DNA of 35,708 nt from assembly GCA_013824165.1 (NCBI GenBank), contig PNNH01000042.1, forward strand, positions 1-35,708, read 5' to 3'. This DNA is from Methylibium sp. (GTDB lineage Bacteria; Pseudomonadota; Gammaproteobacteria; Burkholderiales; Burkholderiaceae_C). Below are positions 35,420-35,708 of the stretch, piece by piece. Within the stretch, counting starts at the first letter, position 1; each line of letters begins with the position of its first letter. A program made the translations under genes and the position numbers. Under the pieces are notes generated by a model. That model was not told the origin of the DNA. It did not search any database and saw only the letters and a list, made by a program, of their open reading frames with translations.

Positions 35420-35708
35420 GCTATTCATGCGCTGTAGCCGCAGCCATACGGGCATCGCGGACAGGACAGCTGCGGCTCGGGCCCCGCTGACACGTTGGCG
35501 CAGCCTACGAACGGTGCGCCGCCGCCATGAGCCTGCTTGTCGCCGCGCTAGTCTGAATCGATTTCCGCCCAACCTGTTGCACCACTCCAAAAACCTGTGC
35601 CATAATCTAAGGCTGCGCTGAACACAGCAGGTGTCGCGAAAGCGGTGCTGGCAGGGTTGGGTGCAGGGCGGTAGAGAAAAGCGAGTTTGAAAATTATTTC
35701 GAGCGAGC
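35420..35708 (+). other. intergenic stretch after ptsI, no gene seen
   Basis: The 289 bases after the ptsI stop contain no convincing coding sequence; short open frames lack ribosome sites and typical composition. The only clear element is the strong promoter at 35577-35606. The last 40 bases turn AT-rich (AAAATTATTT). Confidence 0.6.
35577..35606 (+). promoter_or_regulatory. strong sigma-70 promoter near the right edge
   Basis: TTGCAC (35577-35582) and CATAAT (35601-35606) are separated by 18 bases, each one or two mismatches from consensus. This is the best -35/-10 pair in the window. Downstream are a short CTGC...GCAG stem and an AT-rich stretch with no ribosome site or start codon before the window ends, the look of a rRNA or tRNA operon leader, by comparison with Burkholderia rrn promoters. 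Confidence 0.65.

Overview
The window looks like chromosomal core and near-core DNA from a high-GC betaproteobacterium of the order Burkholderiales, most like the Leptothrix/Rubrivivax/Roseateles side. The reasons are a Burkholderia-type trimeric porin, the gene order dacC - D-amino acid transaminase - ybeD - lipB - lipA, a regulatory EIIA(Man)-HPr-EI phosphotransferase set without a sugar permease, a beta-ketoadipate CoA-transferase/thiolase cluster and a metal-type HemB. This placement is inferred from gene content. I saw no phage, insertion sequence, CRISPR array or tRNA.

Layout from left to right. The end of an alpha/beta hydrolase and an M20 dipeptidase (1-1600) face a minus-strand cluster of aromatic catabolism genes, pcaI-pcaJ-pcaF with an IclR-type regulator (1649-5389). 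Divergent from it is a two-gene cyclic-di-GMP operon, an HD-GYP protein and a PAS-GGDEF-EAL protein (5614-9035). Next come DUF1840, a histidine phosphatase, a membrane di-iron hydroxylase and a porin (9096-12256) that ends at a bidirectional terminator shared with ruvAB. A NarL-type two-component pair (14027-16218) is divergent from phoH-ybeY, which meets a CorA-family transporter and hemB head-on.

Between hemB and a divergent hemJ-like gene lies a compact candidate small RNA: three abutting hairpins plus a strong intrinsic terminator, with an anti-Shine-Dalgarno CCUCC in one loop (about 19954-20067). After hemJ come a VanZ-like membrane protein, a thioredoxin-like 2Fe-2S ferredoxin, an alpha/beta hydrolase, a D,D-carboxypeptidase, D-amino acid transaminase and the lipoate genes ybeD-lipB-lipA (20117-26813). 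These face a minus-strand block: a TlpA-like thioredoxin, a protein resembling a histidine kinase plus receiver with all phosphorylation residues lost, and a class III CoA-transferase. The right end holds a lipoprotein, an MFS transporter, EIIA(Man), HPr, an ornithine-lipid acyltransferase on the opposite strand, and Enzyme I. It finishes with a promoter of the strength expected for a stable-RNA operon that would start beyond the window.

Two themes cut across the genes. At least eight genes carry a -10-like hexamer exactly six bases before the ATG, which predicts leaderless mRNAs. Several regulatory parts (pca operators, porin leader hairpin, hemB-hemJ small RNA) can be read from the sequence but are untested.
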